49,371 nt of DNA from Oscillatoria salina IIICB1 (GTDB lineage Bacteria > Cyanobacteriota > Cyanobacteriia > Cyanobacteriales > SIO1D9). Below, piece by piece: positions 25,766 through 35,333 of this stretch; position 1 is the first letter of the stretch, and each line of letters opens with the position of its first letter. Location: NCBI RefSeq assembly GCF_020144665.1, contig NZ_JAAHBQ010000046.1, positions 1 through 49,371 of the forward strand, written 5' to 3'. The notes under the pieces were generated by a model. It was given only the letters and a program-made list of their open reading frames with translations. It was not told where the DNA came from and did not search any database. Both the position numbers and the translations under genes were made by a program.

Positions 25766-27286
25766 ATGGTTGTCTCTGCACCTACTTCTTTAATTAATCA
25801 AAACATTTACAAAGCACGTTACGATAACTTTATTGGCGGTCAATGGGTGGCACCAACTAATCGCCAATATGTAGATAATCTTTCTCCGATCACAGGTAAG
25901 CCACTTTGTCAAGTGCCGCGTTCCAGTGCAGAAGACATCGAATTAGCCTTAGATGCAGCCCATGCAGCCAAAGAAAGCTGGGGAAATACATCCGTTGCGG
26001 AACGTGCGAGGATTCTGCAACAGATCGGCGATCGCATGGAAGAAAACCTGGAAATGCTCGCAACAGCAGAAACTTGGGACAATGGTAAACCAATTCGCGA
26101 AACCAAAATCGCAGATATTCCCCTAGCGATCGACCATTTCCGTTATTTTGCAGGTTGTATTCGCGCCCAAGAAGGTACAATCGGCGAAATTGACCAAGAT
26201 ACAATTGCTTATCACTTCCGCGAACCTTTGGGAGTAGTCGGTCAAATTATTCCTTGGAATTTCCCGATTTTAATGGCAGCTTGGAAACTCGCCCCCGCCT
26301 TAGCTGCTGGTAATTGTGTCGTCCTCAAACCCGCAGGTCCGACTCCAGCTTCTATTCTGGTTTTAATGGACTTAATCGGCGATTTACTACCCGATGGAGT
26401 CATTAATATTGTCAACGGAAATGGCGCAGAAATTGGCAAAGCTTTAGCCACAAATTCGCGTATTGCTAAAGTTGCTTTTACCGGAGAAACAACCACCGGG
26501 CGACTAATTATGCAGTACGCCTCGCAAAATATTATTCCGGTAACTTTAGAATTAGGTGGAAAATCACCTAACGTTTTCTTTGGTGATGTTTGCGCCGAAG
26601 ATGACGACTTTTTCGATAAAGCGATCGAAGGATTTGTCATGTTTGCGCTTAACCAAGGTGAAGTTTGTACTTGTCCTTCTCGCGCTTTAATTCAAGAATC
26701 AATTTACGATCGCTTCATGGAAAAAGCCTTAGCCAGAGTTGGTCAAATCAAACAAGGAAATCCTCTCGAAGCAGATACCGCGATCGGCGCACAGGTTTCT
26801 CTCAATCAATTAGAGAAAATTCAATCCTATGTTGATATCGGTCGTCAAGAAGGCGCAGAATGTTTGATTGGTGGCGATCGTAATATTTTAAACGGCGAAT
26901 TGCAAGACGGTTACTATTACCAACCTACTGTTTTTAAGGGTCACAATAAAATGCGCATCTTCCAAGAAGAAATTTTCGGTCCCGTCTTAGCAGTGACGAC
27001 GTTTAAAGATGAAGCAGAAGCTTTAGAAATTGCCAACGATACTTTGTATGGACTAGGTGCGGGAGTTTGGTCGCGAGATATGAATACCGCTTACCGGATG
27101 GGACGAGCAATTAAAGCAGGACGAGTTTGGACAAATTGTTATCATTTGTATCCTGCTCATGCTGCTTTTGGTGGTTATAAAGTTTCTGGTATCGGTCGTG
27201 AAACTCACAAGATGATGTTAGAACATTATCAACAAACTAAGAATTTGTTGGTAAGTTATAGTCCAAAAGCAATGGGATTTTTCTAA
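25766..27286 (+). CDS. NAD-dependent aldehyde dehydrogenase (AldB/ExaC-like)
   Basis: Oxidises aldehydes to carboxylates. Full length at 506 residues. Motifs are [44 protein letters not shown], the catalytic Glu in [14 protein letters not shown] and the catalytic Cys in [11 protein letters not shown], then [11 protein letters not shown] and [13 protein letters not shown] strong AAGGAGG lies seven bases before the ATG. Pairing with a DUF779 gene just downstream is typical of acetaldehyde/AldB-type dehydrogenases. Physiological substrate probably a short-chain aldehyde (inference). Confidence 0.96.
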   Translation: MVVSAPTSLINQNIYKARYDNFIGGQWVAPTNRQYVDNLSPITGKPLCQVPRSSAEDIELALDAAHAAKESWGNTSVAERARILQQIGDRMEENLEMLATAETWDNGKPIRETKIADIPLAIDHFRYFAGCIRAQEGTIGEIDQDTIAYHFREPLGVVGQIIPWNFPILMAAWKLAPALAAGNCVVLKPAGPTPASILVLMDLIGDLLPDGVINIVNGNGAEIGKALATNSRIAKVAFTGETTTGRLIMQYASQNIIPVTLELGGKSPNVFFGDVCAEDDDFFDKAIEGFVMFALNQGEVCTCPSRALIQESIYDRFMEKALARVGQIKQGNPLEADTAIGAQVSLNQLEKIQSYVDIGRQEGAECLIGGDRNILNGELQDGYYYQPTVFKGHNKMRIFQEEIFGPVLAVTTFKDEAEALEIANDTLYGLGAGVWSRDMNTAYRMGRAIKAGRVWTNCYHLYPAHAAFGGYKVSGIGRETHKMMLEHYQQTKNLLVSYSPKAMGFF

Positions 27287-27383
27287 ATTTTAACCACAGA
27301 TTAACGCGGATTAACGCGGATAATTTGAGGATGGTTAATGAGGTGGTGATTTAGTCGATTCCGTAGCGAGATTTTTTAGTAGT

Positions 27384-27400
27384 GGGAGCGTTTCGCTCCC
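27384..27400. repeat. GGGAGCG/CGCTCCC hairpin between aldehyde dehydrogenase and DUF779 genes
   Basis: Seven-base perfect arms with a TTT loop. Just upstream (27298-27320) a TTAACGCGGA direct repeat of common cyanobacterial type occurs. The hairpin could attenuate read-through into the DUF779 gene; there is no T-run. Confidence 0.5.
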
Positions 27401-27445
27401 GATTACTTCAGAGAAATTTAATTGAATTTATTTAGATTTATAACT

Positions 27446-27814
27446 ATGATTACACAGAAAATTGTCCCGAGAGTAGTAGCAACTGATGCAGCTTTAAAAT
27501 TGATTGCAGAATTAAAAACTAAGCATGGAAATTTGATGTTTCATCAGTCTGGTGGATGTTGTGATGGTAGCACACCAATGTGTTATCCTGATGGCGAATT
27601 TATGGTTGGTAATGCTGATGTTAAGTTGGGAGAAATTGGCGGTTGTGCGTTTTATATTGCTGCGTCTCAATATGAGTATTGGAAGCATACGCAGTTAATT
27701 ATTGATGTTGCTCCGGGTCCGGGAAATGATTTTTCTTTAGAAAGTGCAGATGGAATGCGTTTTTTAAGTCGTTCCCGGTTGTTTAATGAGGAAGAATTGG
27801 CGAGTTTAAAGTAA
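27446..27814 (+). CDS. DUF779 protein, aldehyde dehydrogenase-associated
   Basis: 122 residues from the ATG at 27446 (a TTG at 27422 is less likely). The family signature is present: ATDAALKLIAELKTKHGNLMFHQSGGCCDGSTPMCYPDGEF, with the paired CC-DGS-P-C cysteines. It continues to the CAFYIAASQYEYWKHTQLIIDVAPGPGNDFSLES region. DUF779 genes sit next to acetaldehyde dehydrogenase genes in many bacteria. The cysteines suggest metal binding, unproven. Same strand, 159 bases after the dehydrogenase. Confidence 0.92.
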   Translation: MITQKIVPRVVATDAALKLIAELKTKHGNLMFHQSGGCCDGSTPMCYPDGEFMVGNADVKLGEIGGCAFYIAASQYEYWKHTQLIIDVAPGPGNDFSLESADGMRFLSRSRLFNEEELASLK

Positions 27815-27851
27815 AATTCTTGTAGTCAAAAGTTGTTAATTTGAATTAAAA

Positions 27852-28613
27852 TTATTCGGGATTAATACCCATTTCTCTTAATTTTGCTTCTAAAGCTTGA
27901 CTGCGCTGTCTTTCCCTTTCTAATTCGGTTAATGCTTCATTTGCTCGTTGAGTTTCTTCTTCGATTCTAGCTAAAGCTTGTTCTTTTTCTTGACGCTCTT
28001 TTTCTCGTAATTGTGCTAGTTCCACAAAAGTGAAAAAACGTTCTCCATCGGGATGATAAATTTCGAGGGAGTTTGCTGTTAGTTGGAAGCGGATTTGTAG
28101 TTGAGGGCTAATCCAACCGTTCATTTGTTCAATGACATCTAAAAAATTTTGCGATCGCCCCGAAGGGCGCTGGGCTTCGCCCAATCGCACCCAACCAATT
28201 AACTCATTATCGTCCGGATCGTAAATATAATATTCTTGGACATTATAGCGATTATAAAAGCTAAATTTTCTCGCCATTTCTTGCAAACGATTACCAGGAG
28301 ATAAAATTTCAAAAACAACTTGAGGTGCAATATTATCTTCTTCCCATTGTTTATAAGAACCTCGATCGCCTTTTGGTCTACCAAAAACAACCATTGCATC
28401 TGGTGCAGTACGAATTTTATTATCTCCTTCCACTGGATACCAAAGCAAATCTCCAGCGACAAAAACATCAGGATTATCTGCAAATAAAAGTTCTAGGTTT
28501 TCTTTAATTACGACAATCCAGCGAAATTGTTTGGTATTATCTGCCATTGGTTGACCATCGCTATCGGGATAGATAATCTTTTTAGAAGTTTCCGTGGAGA
28601 GTTGGTTAATCAT
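27852..28613 (-). CDS. Uma2-family (DUF820) endonuclease-like protein
   Basis: A 253-residue member of the Uma2 family, a PD-(D/E)XK-fold group greatly expanded in cyanobacteria with unproven activity. Core motifs are VAGDLLWYPVEG, TAPDAMVVFGRPKGDRGSYKQW, PQVVFEILSPGNR and KFSFYNRYNVQEYYIYDPDDNELIGWVR. The C-terminal ~60 residues are a charged coiled coil (EKERQEKEQALARIEEETQRANEALTE). A GCGATCGC-containing palindromic segment (28151-28188) is inserted in frame and contributes RLGEAQRPSGRSQ. Stands alone; possibly toxin- or mobile-element-related. Confidence 0.88.
   Translation of the reverse strand: MINQLSTETSKKIIYPDSDGQPMADNTKQFRWIVVIKENLELLFADNPDVFVAGDLLWYPVEGDNKIRTAPDAMVVFGRPKGDRGSYKQWEEDNIAPQVVFEILSPGNRLQEMARKFSFYNRYNVQEYYIYDPDDNELIGWVRLGEAQRPSGRSQNFLDVIEQMNGWISPQLQIRFQLTANSLEIYHPDGERFFTFVELAQLREKERQEKEQALARIEEETQRANEALTELERERQRSQALEAKLREMGINPE
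28151..28188. repeat. palindromic HIP1-bearing insert within the Uma2 gene
   Basis: Outer GCGAT/ATCGC ends enclose a GGGCG...CGCCC hairpin. It is in frame and adds about 12 residues (GEAQRPSGRS) to a surface turn. Confidence 0.6.
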
Positions 28614-28794
28614 ACTCTGTCGCTAAAATGGGTGAGTTTGGGTTTGATAACTCAATCTTAGTTAATGTTTTACCACAACTGCGAGATTTATGCGATCGCA
28701 GACCTGCTTTAACTTTCTCTTAACTTGCTTCTGAGGCTTGACTACCTAGTATTTTACCTTTAAATTAGTGACATCCTAATTTGGTGAAGACTGA

Positions 28795-29625
28795 ATGATG
28801 TGGAAAAAATTATTAAGTAATAGACGAAATCAAATTACCCCAATAATTATTTCTTTGATGGGTATGTTTAGTACCGCAGAAGTTGCTTTTTCCTTTGGAA
28901 TTACTACTTTAGGTAGTCCGGAGACTATCAATTTTAATAGTTTTAATGGTTCTGGTTTTTCGCCTAACCCAACTGCGGGACAATTAGATTCTGATGATTG
29001 GGCAATTACTGGACTTTCCGATGGTAATTTAACTTATGGGGGAACCGGAACAACCGGAGATTTTGCTCGTGGAACATCAACTGGAGGAGTAACAACTGGA
29101 GGTATTTATGCTTTTGATGTTGGTGGAGGCAATATTGCTCTAGGTATTCAACCCGTTGGTGCTGATTTTACACCCGGTACAATTACTCTCCGTTTGGAAA
29201 ATAATACAGGCAATACTATTAATAATTTAGCTATCTCCTACGATATATTTGCTTATAACGATCAACCTCGTGCTAATTCATTAAATTTTTCCTATTCATC
29301 AGATGATAGCTCATACACAAATGTCCCTTTATTAGATTTTACCTCTACTGAAGCCGCAGGAACTCCCAGTTGGATTAGTAATCCTCGGTCTACAACTATT
29401 AACAGCTTAAGTTTAACTAGTGGGAATTTTTTCTATCTACGTTGGACGGGAGATGATGTTTCCGGTGCTGGTTCGCGAGATGAATTTGCTTTGGACAATA
29501 TTAGCATTACTGCTACAGGCGCAGCTACTCCGGTTCCTTTTGAGTTTTCTCCTGGTTTAGGTTTGTTAATTCTCGGAGTTTGGCTAACGGGTTTTCAGTT
29601 GAAAAAGTGCCAGCAAAGCAAATAG
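28795..29625 (+). CDS. cyanobacterial PEP-CTERM (PFE-type) secreted protein
   Basis: A 276-residue exported protein. The N terminus has a signal peptide (IIISLMGMFSTAEVAFS, cleavage near residue 34). The mature part is Gly/Ser/Thr/Asn-rich with beta-type repeats and no Cys. The C terminus has the sorting tripartite signal: ATPVPFEFSPGLGLLILGVW, a hydrophobic helix, then a basic end (KKCQQSK), as in proteins handled by cyanobacterial exosortases. No exosortase gene is in the window. The start is one of two adjacent ATGs. Its stop lies only two bases from the convergent purQ stop, with no room for a terminator. Confidence 0.87.
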   Translation: MMWKKLLSNRRNQITPIIISLMGMFSTAEVAFSFGITTLGSPETINFNSFNGSGFSPNPTAGQLDSDDWAITGLSDGNLTYGGTGTTGDFARGTSTGGVTTGGIYAFDVGGGNIALGIQPVGADFTPGTITLRLENNTGNTINNLAISYDIFAYNDQPRANSLNFSYSSDDSSYTNVPLLDFTSTEAAGTPSWISNPRSTTINSLSLTSGNFFYLRWTGDDVSGAGSRDEFALDNISITATGAATPVPFEFSPGLGLLILGVWLTGFQLKKCQQSK

Positions 29626-29627
29626 AA

Positions 29628-30341
29628 TTAAACGTTTAAAGTCATTGATTTCTCTGATTTTGCTTGAATTAAACCTTCAAAGAGTTTTCTGCCGTCTGTG
29701 GCTTTTAAAATGGGGTCTGAGGCTCTTTCTGGATGGGGCATCATCCCTAAAACATTGCCTTCTTTGTTGGTAATTCCGGCGATGTTGTTGAGGGAACCAT
29801 TTAAGTTACCTGTTTCGTTAATTTCGCCTGTTTCTGTACAGTAACGAAAGAGGATTTGCTGGTTATCTTCTAGTTCTTTTAAAGTATCAGCATCGGCGTA
29901 ATAACGACCTTCGCCGTGGGCGATAGGTAATGTTATAATTTCGCCTAGGGAATAAGCTTGTGTCCAAGGTAGATTAGTATTTTCTACTTTAATCGGGACG
30001 CGATCGCAAATAAAGTGCAAGTCGCGATTGCGGGTTAAGGCTCCCGGTAGTAGCCCAACTTCGGTTAAAATTTGAAAGCCGTTACAAATGCCGAGAACGT
30101 ATTTACCTTGTTTCGCGTGATTGATTACACTTTGCATTACCGGGGAAAAACGCGCGATCGCACCACATCTGAGATAATCTCCGTAGCTAAACCCACCTGG
30201 TATAACTACTACATCAAGATCCGCAATCTCGGTTTCTTCGTGCCAAACCATCCGAGTTGGCATTTCTAACAACTGTGATGTTACCATAGCTACATCGCGA
30301 TCGCAGTTTGACCCTGGAAAAACAAGAATCCCAAATTTCAC
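29628..30341 (-). CDS. purQ: phosphoribosylformylglycinamidine synthase subunit PurQ
   Basis: Glutaminase subunit of FGAM synthase in purine biosynthesis, supplying ammonia to PurL. Class-I glutamine amidotransferase features: [16 protein letters not shown] at the start, the nucleophile in [12 protein letters not shown], and catalytic His/Glu in [12 protein letters not shown] and [11 protein letters not shown]. 237 residues, standard. It is downstream of purS on the same strand (140-base gap), so the two form a pur operon without purL in this window. Confidence 0.97.
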   Translation of the reverse strand: MKFGILVFPGSNCDRDVAMVTSQLLEMPTRMVWHEETEIADLDVVVIPGGFSYGDYLRCGAIARFSPVMQSVINHAKQGKYVLGICNGFQILTEVGLLPGALTRNRDLHFICDRVPIKVENTNLPWTQAYSLGEIITLPIAHGEGRYYADADTLKELEDNQQILFRYCTETGEINETGNLNGSLNNIAGITNKEGNVLGMMPHPERASDPILKATDGRKLFEGLIQAKSEKSMTLNV

Positions 30342-30481
30342 GTTTATCTTTCCTATTTAACGATTAATTTCTCTTGCATTTGAACACCAACTTAACTAAA
30401 TTTTTCCTTAATTTGTGTCCAAAATTTGATATTTTCTAGTCGAGAAAAATCTGCATAACTGAAACTCAATTCTTACCTAAT

Positions 30482-30748
30482 TTAAGCAACAGCAGACAAT
30501 TCCACAACTTCAAAACGGTAATTTTCAATTACTGGATTTGCCAACATTCGATCGCACATTAAATCAAGTTGTGCTTTGGCTTCATCTTCACTAACCGCAT
30601 TCAGCGTCATTTCAATATACTTACCAATTCTAACTTGTTCTACCTCTTCATAGCCTAACTGTTTCAATCCCGATTGTACTGCTACACCAGCAGGATCGAG
30701 AACTGATGGTCGGAGGGTAATATAAACACGAGCATGATATTTGTTCAT
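30482..30748 (-). CDS. purS: phosphoribosylformylglycinamidine synthase subunit PurS
   Basis: Small FGAM-synthase subunit that bridges PurL and PurQ. 88 residues: RVYITLRPSVLDPAGVAVQSGLKQLGYEEVEQVRIGKYIEM and LDLMCDRMLANPVIENYRFEV match the family throughout. Divergent from the Fur-family gene with a 141-base gap; presumably transcribed with purQ. Confidence 0.97.
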   Translation of the reverse strand: MNKYHARVYITLRPSVLDPAGVAVQSGLKQLGYEEVEQVRIGKYIEMTLNAVSEDEAKAQLDLMCDRMLANPVIENYRFEVVELSAVA

Positions 30749-30889
30749 TGTTAATTTTATTGGTAATAGGTAGTATTGCTATCTTCCTCTAAACTATTTT
30801 AAGGCGAAATCTACCGATAGATGGCTTTACTCAGTTACTTTAGTTAAATAAAAGGCAAAAAACAGCGATCGCGCTAAAACATTAAACCT

Positions 30890-31288
30890 ATGAAAGTCCA
30901 ACGCACTCGTTCTCAACAGCGAATTTTCCAACTGCTTCAGTCTCTCAAGCGGTCAATTTCAGCACAAGACTTGTATTTGGAATTACGGAAGCGCAATCAA
31001 AGCATGGGATTAGCAACAGTTTATCGTGCCTTGGAAGCCCTGAAACTAGAAGGGGCAGTACAGGTACGGACTTTACCTAGTGGTGAGTCAGTTTACGCTT
31101 CCGTACAGCAAGACCAACATCATCTTACCTGTCTCAATTGCGGGGAATCAATCCCCATCGAGCAATGCCCCGTCCACGAGTTAGAAAATCAACTAGAAAA
31201 ATCCCACTCATTTAAGGTTTTTTACCACACTTTAGAGTTTTTTGGGATCTGCGATCGCTGTCAGCTTACTTCAGCTAACCATAGTTAA
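30890..31288 (+). CDS. Fur-family metalloregulator (Zur-like)
   Basis: A 132-residue ferric-uptake-regulator-type repressor. The winged helix is in [49 protein letters not shown] (residues ~8-56), with recognition helix GLATVYRAL. Structural zinc cysteine pairs are CLNCG (about 81-84) and CDRCQ (near 123). Sensor histidines are in DQHHL and the HTLEF region. The short, CxxC-bearing form fits a zinc regulator better than an iron one, but the metal is not decided. Its TAA and the stomatin-like gene's stop overlap on opposite strands at TTAA. Confidence 0.92.
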   Translation: MKVQRTRSQQRIFQLLQSLKRSISAQDLYLELRKRNQSMGLATVYRALEALKLEGAVQVRTLPSGESVYASVQQDQHHLTCLNCGESIPIEQCPVHELENQLEKSHSFKVFYHTLEFFGICDRCQLTSANHS

Positions 31289-32298
31289 CCTGCTTGATGA
31301 CGATCGATTTTATCTAAATCGAGATTCAGTGAAGTAGTTTCGCCGTTTTGGTTACTACTGACAACCGAACGCATTCCTTCTAAAGTTGAAACAATGCTGC
31401 GAGGGTCCATAAACATCACTTTACTGCTGCCGCTACTGCCGATAGTTTTGCCCATTTCGAGATAGTTTTGTGCTAGTAAAAACTGTAAAGCTTCTTTGGC
31501 ATTCGGCTCAGATTTTAGCTTTTCAGTTACGATTTGCATTGCTTCCGCAGTAGCTTGCGCCCTCAGCACTTGTTCTTGTCTTTCTGCTTCTGCTTTCAAA
31601 ACGATCGCTTGTCTTTGGGCTTCCGCTTCTAAAATTGCCGCTTCTTTTCTCGCTTTTGCTTCTAAAACTCTCGCTTTTGCTTGACCTTCGGCGGAGTTAA
31701 CTGAAGAATCTCTTTCTCCTTCAGAAGTTAAAATTGCCGCCCGTTTTCTTCTCTCGGCTGCCATTTGTAACTCCATTGAGTCTTGCACAGCTTTCGAGGG
31801 AATGATATCTCTTAGTTCTACTCTAGTAACTTTTACGCCCCAAGGATCGGTAGCAATATCGAGTTCCCGCAAGAGAATTTCGTTAATTTCAGTACGGGCG
31901 GTAAAGGTTTGGTCTAGTTCTAATTTACCCATTTCTGAGCGAATTTGAGTTAAGACCAAATTAACCATTGCAGATTGGAGATTTTCAACTTTGTAATAAG
32001 CTTTCTCCATATCCATAATTCGCCAATAAACAACCGCATCAACGCTGATCGAAACGTTATCGCAAGTAATACAAGTTTGGGGCGGAATGTCAATTACTTT
32101 TTCGCGAGTTGTTTCTTTATAGACAACTTTATCGATGAAAGGAACGACAAAATTAAGTCCCGGTGTCAGTTTCTTTTTATATTGTCCGAGACTTTCAACC
32201 AATGCCTCATTTTGTTCGTTAATGATTTTGACTGAACCTGCAAGGGCAGAACCGCCAAAAACTGTTAAAAAGATGATAAAAGAAAAGAATTCTCCCAT
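31285..32298 (-). CDS. stomatin-like SPFH/band-7 protein (QmcA/paraslipin type)
   Basis: 337 residues with one N-terminal membrane helix ([18 protein letters not shown]), then an SPFH domain: [61 protein letters not shown], and [17 protein letters not shown] long A/E/K/R-rich coiled coil follows (residues ~185-265), then a C-terminal [19 protein letters not shown] segment. Scaffold of membrane microdomains, forming large oligomers. It sits upstream of an NfeD gene on the same strand, the classic pairing, separated by a repeat array. Confidence 0.95.
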   Translation of the reverse strand: MGEFFSFIIFLTVFGGSALAGSVKIINEQNEALVESLGQYKKKLTPGLNFVVPFIDKVVYKETTREKVIDIPPQTCITCDNVSISVDAVVYWRIMDMEKAYYKVENLQSAMVNLVLTQIRSEMGKLELDQTFTARTEINEILLRELDIATDPWGVKVTRVELRDIIPSKAVQDSMELQMAAERRKRAAILTSEGERDSSVNSAEGQAKARVLEAKARKEAAILEAEAQRQAIVLKAEAERQEQVLRAQATAEAMQIVTEKLKSEPNAKEALQFLLAQNYLEMGKTIGSSGSSKVMFMDPRSIVSTLEGMRSVVSSNQNGETTSLNLDLDKIDRHQAG

Positions 32299-32322
32299 TG
32301 TTAAATGTCCTCTTTTTTGTTG

Positions 32323-32500
32323 GTGATTAGGGATTAGGGACTGGGGACTGGGGATTGGGGATTAGGGACTGGGGACTGGGGATTGGGGACCCTTGGATTG
32401 GGGACCCTTGGATTCGGGACCCTTGGATTGGGGATTAGGAATTAACAGTTCTCAGTTTGTCCAACAATTCTCCTTGTCTCCTTTGTCTCCCTTGTCCTCA
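32323..32500. repeat. composite heptamer array between the stomatin-like and NfeD genes
   Basis: GATTAGG/GGGACTG/GGGATTG heptamers, then three copies of GGGACCCTTGGATT, then CAGTTCTCAGTTTG, and a TCCTTGTCTCC-type module ending at the NfeD stop codon (TGA). Confidence 0.9.
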
Positions 32501-33004
32501 ATAATGGAGGATATTGTGCGGCATGACGATGAGGGTGTTTCCTTCGCGACGTAAGACATAAACTCTTTGGTTAGCAGCGATCGCCGTTTCTTCGTCTTCA
32601 CATTTTGCTCGCCATGAGTTACCCTCATAAAGCACTCTCCCTGCTTGTCCCGGAGGAATTTCACTGAGAGTTTCGCCTTCTCTGGCGGCTTCGAGAGTGG
32701 TAGCTGGGCGTTTTGGGGCGAAAAAGCGTCGCGAAAGGAAAATTAGTAACGTGGAAAAAATTAACCATAGCGCCACCTGTAAACTAATCTGTGGTAAGAG
32801 TAATGACACTAAAGCGACTAATAAAGCTGCGATCCCCATCATAAAGGCGACAAAGGCGGTGGGGAAAAAGAACTCCATCAAGCACATAATTGAGCCAGCT
32901 AGCAACCAAAAGATAGTTGTACTTAACAGAGGAGTAGACGCAGCGATCGCTAGCAGATAGGGATCGACTGCCACAGCGAATCTTTCAATCATAGTTTGCT
33001 GCAT
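32498..33004 (-). CDS. NfeD-family membrane protein
   Basis: 168 residues from the ATG at 33004, which has GGAAG five bases upstream; a TTG four codons earlier is less likely. Two to three hydrophobic segments (about residues 20-80, including LSTTIFWLLAGSIMCLMEFFFPTAFVAFMMGIAALLVALVSLLL) precede a soluble OB-fold-like domain: GETLSEIPPGQAGRVLYEGNSWRAKCEDEETAIAANQRVYVLRREGNTLIV. NfeD proteins partner stomatin/slipin proteins. Reading direction makes this gene upstream of the stomatin-like gene's promoter only if transcribed separately; in map order it is next on the left strand. Confidence 0.93.
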   Translation of the reverse strand: MQQTMIERFAVAVDPYLLAIAASTPLLSTTIFWLLAGSIMCLMEFFFPTAFVAFMMGIAALLVALVSLLLPQISLQVALWLIFSTLLIFLSRRFFAPKRPATTLEAAREGETLSEIPPGQAGRVLYEGNSWRAKCEDEETAIAANQRVYVLRREGNTLIVMPHNILHY

Positions 33005-33265
33005 ATCAGCTTCCAACGTCGGGAAATTGTACGATATAGATACAAATTTCTTTAAGTTACCGAATCTCGGTCAGAAATACTTCGATTTATTGCCAGCTTA
33101 ACAATTTTTTCCCTGACACCAAAGAGCCATCGCTCAGAAAAAATAACGATCGAGAACCTCGCTAAAGTAAAGATACTCCCTTATTTATGATAGCTTGAGT
33201 CAGCAATGGCTTTGGTCGTAGCAAGATTCCTTCGTAGTTTTTGCAAGAAAATTTAATTTTTATTT

Positions 33266-35176
33266 ATGAGCAGTTCCCAGTCGCAATTTCATCCTCCTCA
33301 TCTTTGGGCAGCAGGTTCCTTAGCTGCCGAATTTGCTCCCGGAGAGTTAGTAGATAATCGCTATCAAGTGGTTGCACCGCAGATTTGGCGAGATACTAAT
33401 CCGAAAGAACCACCATCGCTACCCGATCCTACACCGACTCTGGCGATCGCTTATTTGGGACTGTTTGGACAAAGTTTGCATCTTCCTCGGCTTTATGGGG
33501 TTTGTCAGTTGGAGGAAGGGGAAGTCATGGTTTTGGAAAATGTTCCTCTCACGCCGGAAGGGGAGTTTTATCCTGCTCTCGAGCAAGCTTGGGCTGATGC
33601 TTCGCCTGTACGTCAAGTCTACTGGCTCTGGCAAATTCTTACACTTTACCAGCCTTTAACTCAAGAAGGTGTAGTTTCTAGTTTACTTGATTGGGATAAC
33701 ATTCGGGTTCAAGGTTGGCGAGTCCGACTGAAGCAATTGTTTCTCGATTCCGAGACTAACCCACCACCAGAGCTTTTGCAGTCTTCTCTTACTCCCCCAA
33801 GCGAAAGTGCTACTCTTGTTCAAGCACCGATCGATATTTACTTACAAAAATTAGGCGCAATTTGGGAACCTGTGGTACGTTCAGCCAAAGCAGCCGTCGC
33901 CCCTCAACTCGAAGCTATTGCTCGACAATTGCAAACTTCTGAGGTAAGTTTAGAAAAAGTTTCTGCAACTCTCAATCAGCTTTTGCTCGAACAAGCAGCC
34001 CAGCAACCGCTACGAATTCAAGTTGCTAGCGCTAGCGATACCGGACCGAAGCGATCGCATAATGAAGACAGTTATTATCCCACGGCGAAGGAAATTGACA
34101 ACAGATTTCTGCAATCTCCTCCGATTCTCGCCGAACATTTAGCGATCGTCTGCGATGGGATTGGCGGACATGAAGGCGGAGAAGTAGCTTCTCAATTAGC
34201 CGTACAATCACTCAAACTTCAAGTACAAGCGCTATTAAAAGAAATTTCCACCGATCCGGAGATAATGACTCCCGACTTGGTAGCGGAGCAATTAGCAGCA
34301 ATTGTGCGAATCGCAAATAACTTGATCGCAGCTCGTAATGACGAACAAGAGCGAGAATGGCGACAGCGCATGGGAACTACTTTAATCATGGCTGTACAGT
34401 TACCGCAACAAATCAAAAATCTTGAATTAGGAGTAGGTAATTCTCACGAACTTTATCTAGTTAATGTCGGCGATAGTAAAGCTTATTGGATTACCCCAGA
34501 AGCTTGCTATCCTTTGACTGTAGATGATGATTTAGCCAGTCGGGAAACTACACTAGCTCGCAGTCTTTATCGCGAAGCTTTACAGCATCAAGGTGCGGGA
34601 GCGCTTACCCAAGCTTTGGGAACCAAAGATGCTGAATCTTTGCGTCCTACTGTGCAACGATTGATCTTAGAAGAAGATGGTTTATTGTTACTTTGTTCCG
34701 ATGGTTTGAGCGACAATAATTTACTTGAGCAATATTGGGCTTATTTTTGTCCGAATGTTCTTAATGGCGAACAAACTTTGGAAGAAGCTGTTCGATCTTT
34801 AATCGATTTAGCTAATGAAAAAAACGGTCACGATAATACTTCGGTAGTATTGGTATCTTATGGCATTTCTCCTCAGTATCCAGTGCTAGTAAATTTGTCA
34901 GAATTGCCCCAGTTTAGTTTAGTTAGTTCTAAGTCGGGAGAGCCTAATTCTGCTGAAGCCTCAGAAGGAAGTGCAGAGGAAGCGGAATTAGAATTAGAAC
35001 CAGAAGACCAACCTCTGGTGGAAGTTAACCATCGCAGTCGCTTGAAGATTTTAGTTATTTTTCTCGGAGTATTGGCTTTAGTTGCTTCTGCTGCTTTGGG
35101 TGGTTTGATGTTATCAAAAGTTCTTTTAGATTCCGATTCGTCCATTCCTTCTTCACCTCCTGAAAATGCCGAATAA
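33266..35176 (+). CDS. PP2C-type protein phosphatase with degenerate kinase-like N terminus and C-terminal membrane helix
   Basis: 636 residues. The first ~240 start ELVDNRYQVV like a Ser/Thr kinase, but have no P-loop Gly motif, and the region EGVVSSLLDWDNIRVQGWRV replaces the HRDxKxxN loop, so it looks like a pseudokinase. Residues ~255-535 are a PP2C phosphatase: SASDTGPKRSHNEDSYY, AIVCDGIGGHEGGEVAS, GDSKAYWI, LTQALGT, LLLCSDGLSDN and GHDNTSVVLV (metal-binding Asp residues retained). A single membrane helix (LKILVIFLGVLALVASAALGGLML) near the end anchors it. Likely reverses Ser/Thr phosphorylation at the membrane. Confidence 0.93.
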   Translation: MSSSQSQFHPPHLWAAGSLAAEFAPGELVDNRYQVVAPQIWRDTNPKEPPSLPDPTPTLAIAYLGLFGQSLHLPRLYGVCQLEEGEVMVLENVPLTPEGEFYPALEQAWADASPVRQVYWLWQILTLYQPLTQEGVVSSLLDWDNIRVQGWRVRLKQLFLDSETNPPPELLQSSLTPPSESATLVQAPIDIYLQKLGAIWEPVVRSAKAAVAPQLEAIARQLQTSEVSLEKVSATLNQLLLEQAAQQPLRIQVASASDTGPKRSHNEDSYYPTAKEIDNRFLQSPPILAEHLAIVCDGIGGHEGGEVASQLAVQSLKLQVQALLKEISTDPEIMTPDLVAEQLAAIVRIANNLIAARNDEQEREWRQRMGTTLIMAVQLPQQIKNLELGVGNSHELYLVNVGDSKAYWITPEACYPLTVDDDLASRETTLARSLYREALQHQGAGALTQALGTKDAESLRPTVQRLILEEDGLLLLCSDGLSDNNLLEQYWAYFCPNVLNGEQTLEEAVRSLIDLANEKNGHDNTSVVLVSYGISPQYPVLVNLSELPQFSLVSSKSGEPNSAEASEGSAEEAELELEPEDQPLVEVNHRSRLKILVIFLGVLALVASAALGGLMLSKVLLDSDSSIPSSPPENAE

Positions 35177-35333
35177 CTCAGTTTAGTTTGTCAAAAAAAA
35201 TGCTCCTTGGGCTGGGGTTACTCGCTGGTTTTTCTTCTTTTTGTGGTCTATTTGACAGCAAGAGTGCTAAAAATCTCCTTGGATCGGGTAAAATCTAGCT
35301 TACCTCTTTTCTCTCTCGCCAAACCACGAACTC

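Noticed and set aside
32452-32664. 70-residue minus-strand frame overlapping the NfeD end
   Set aside because: Frame-shifted shadow of NfeD continuing into array sequence.
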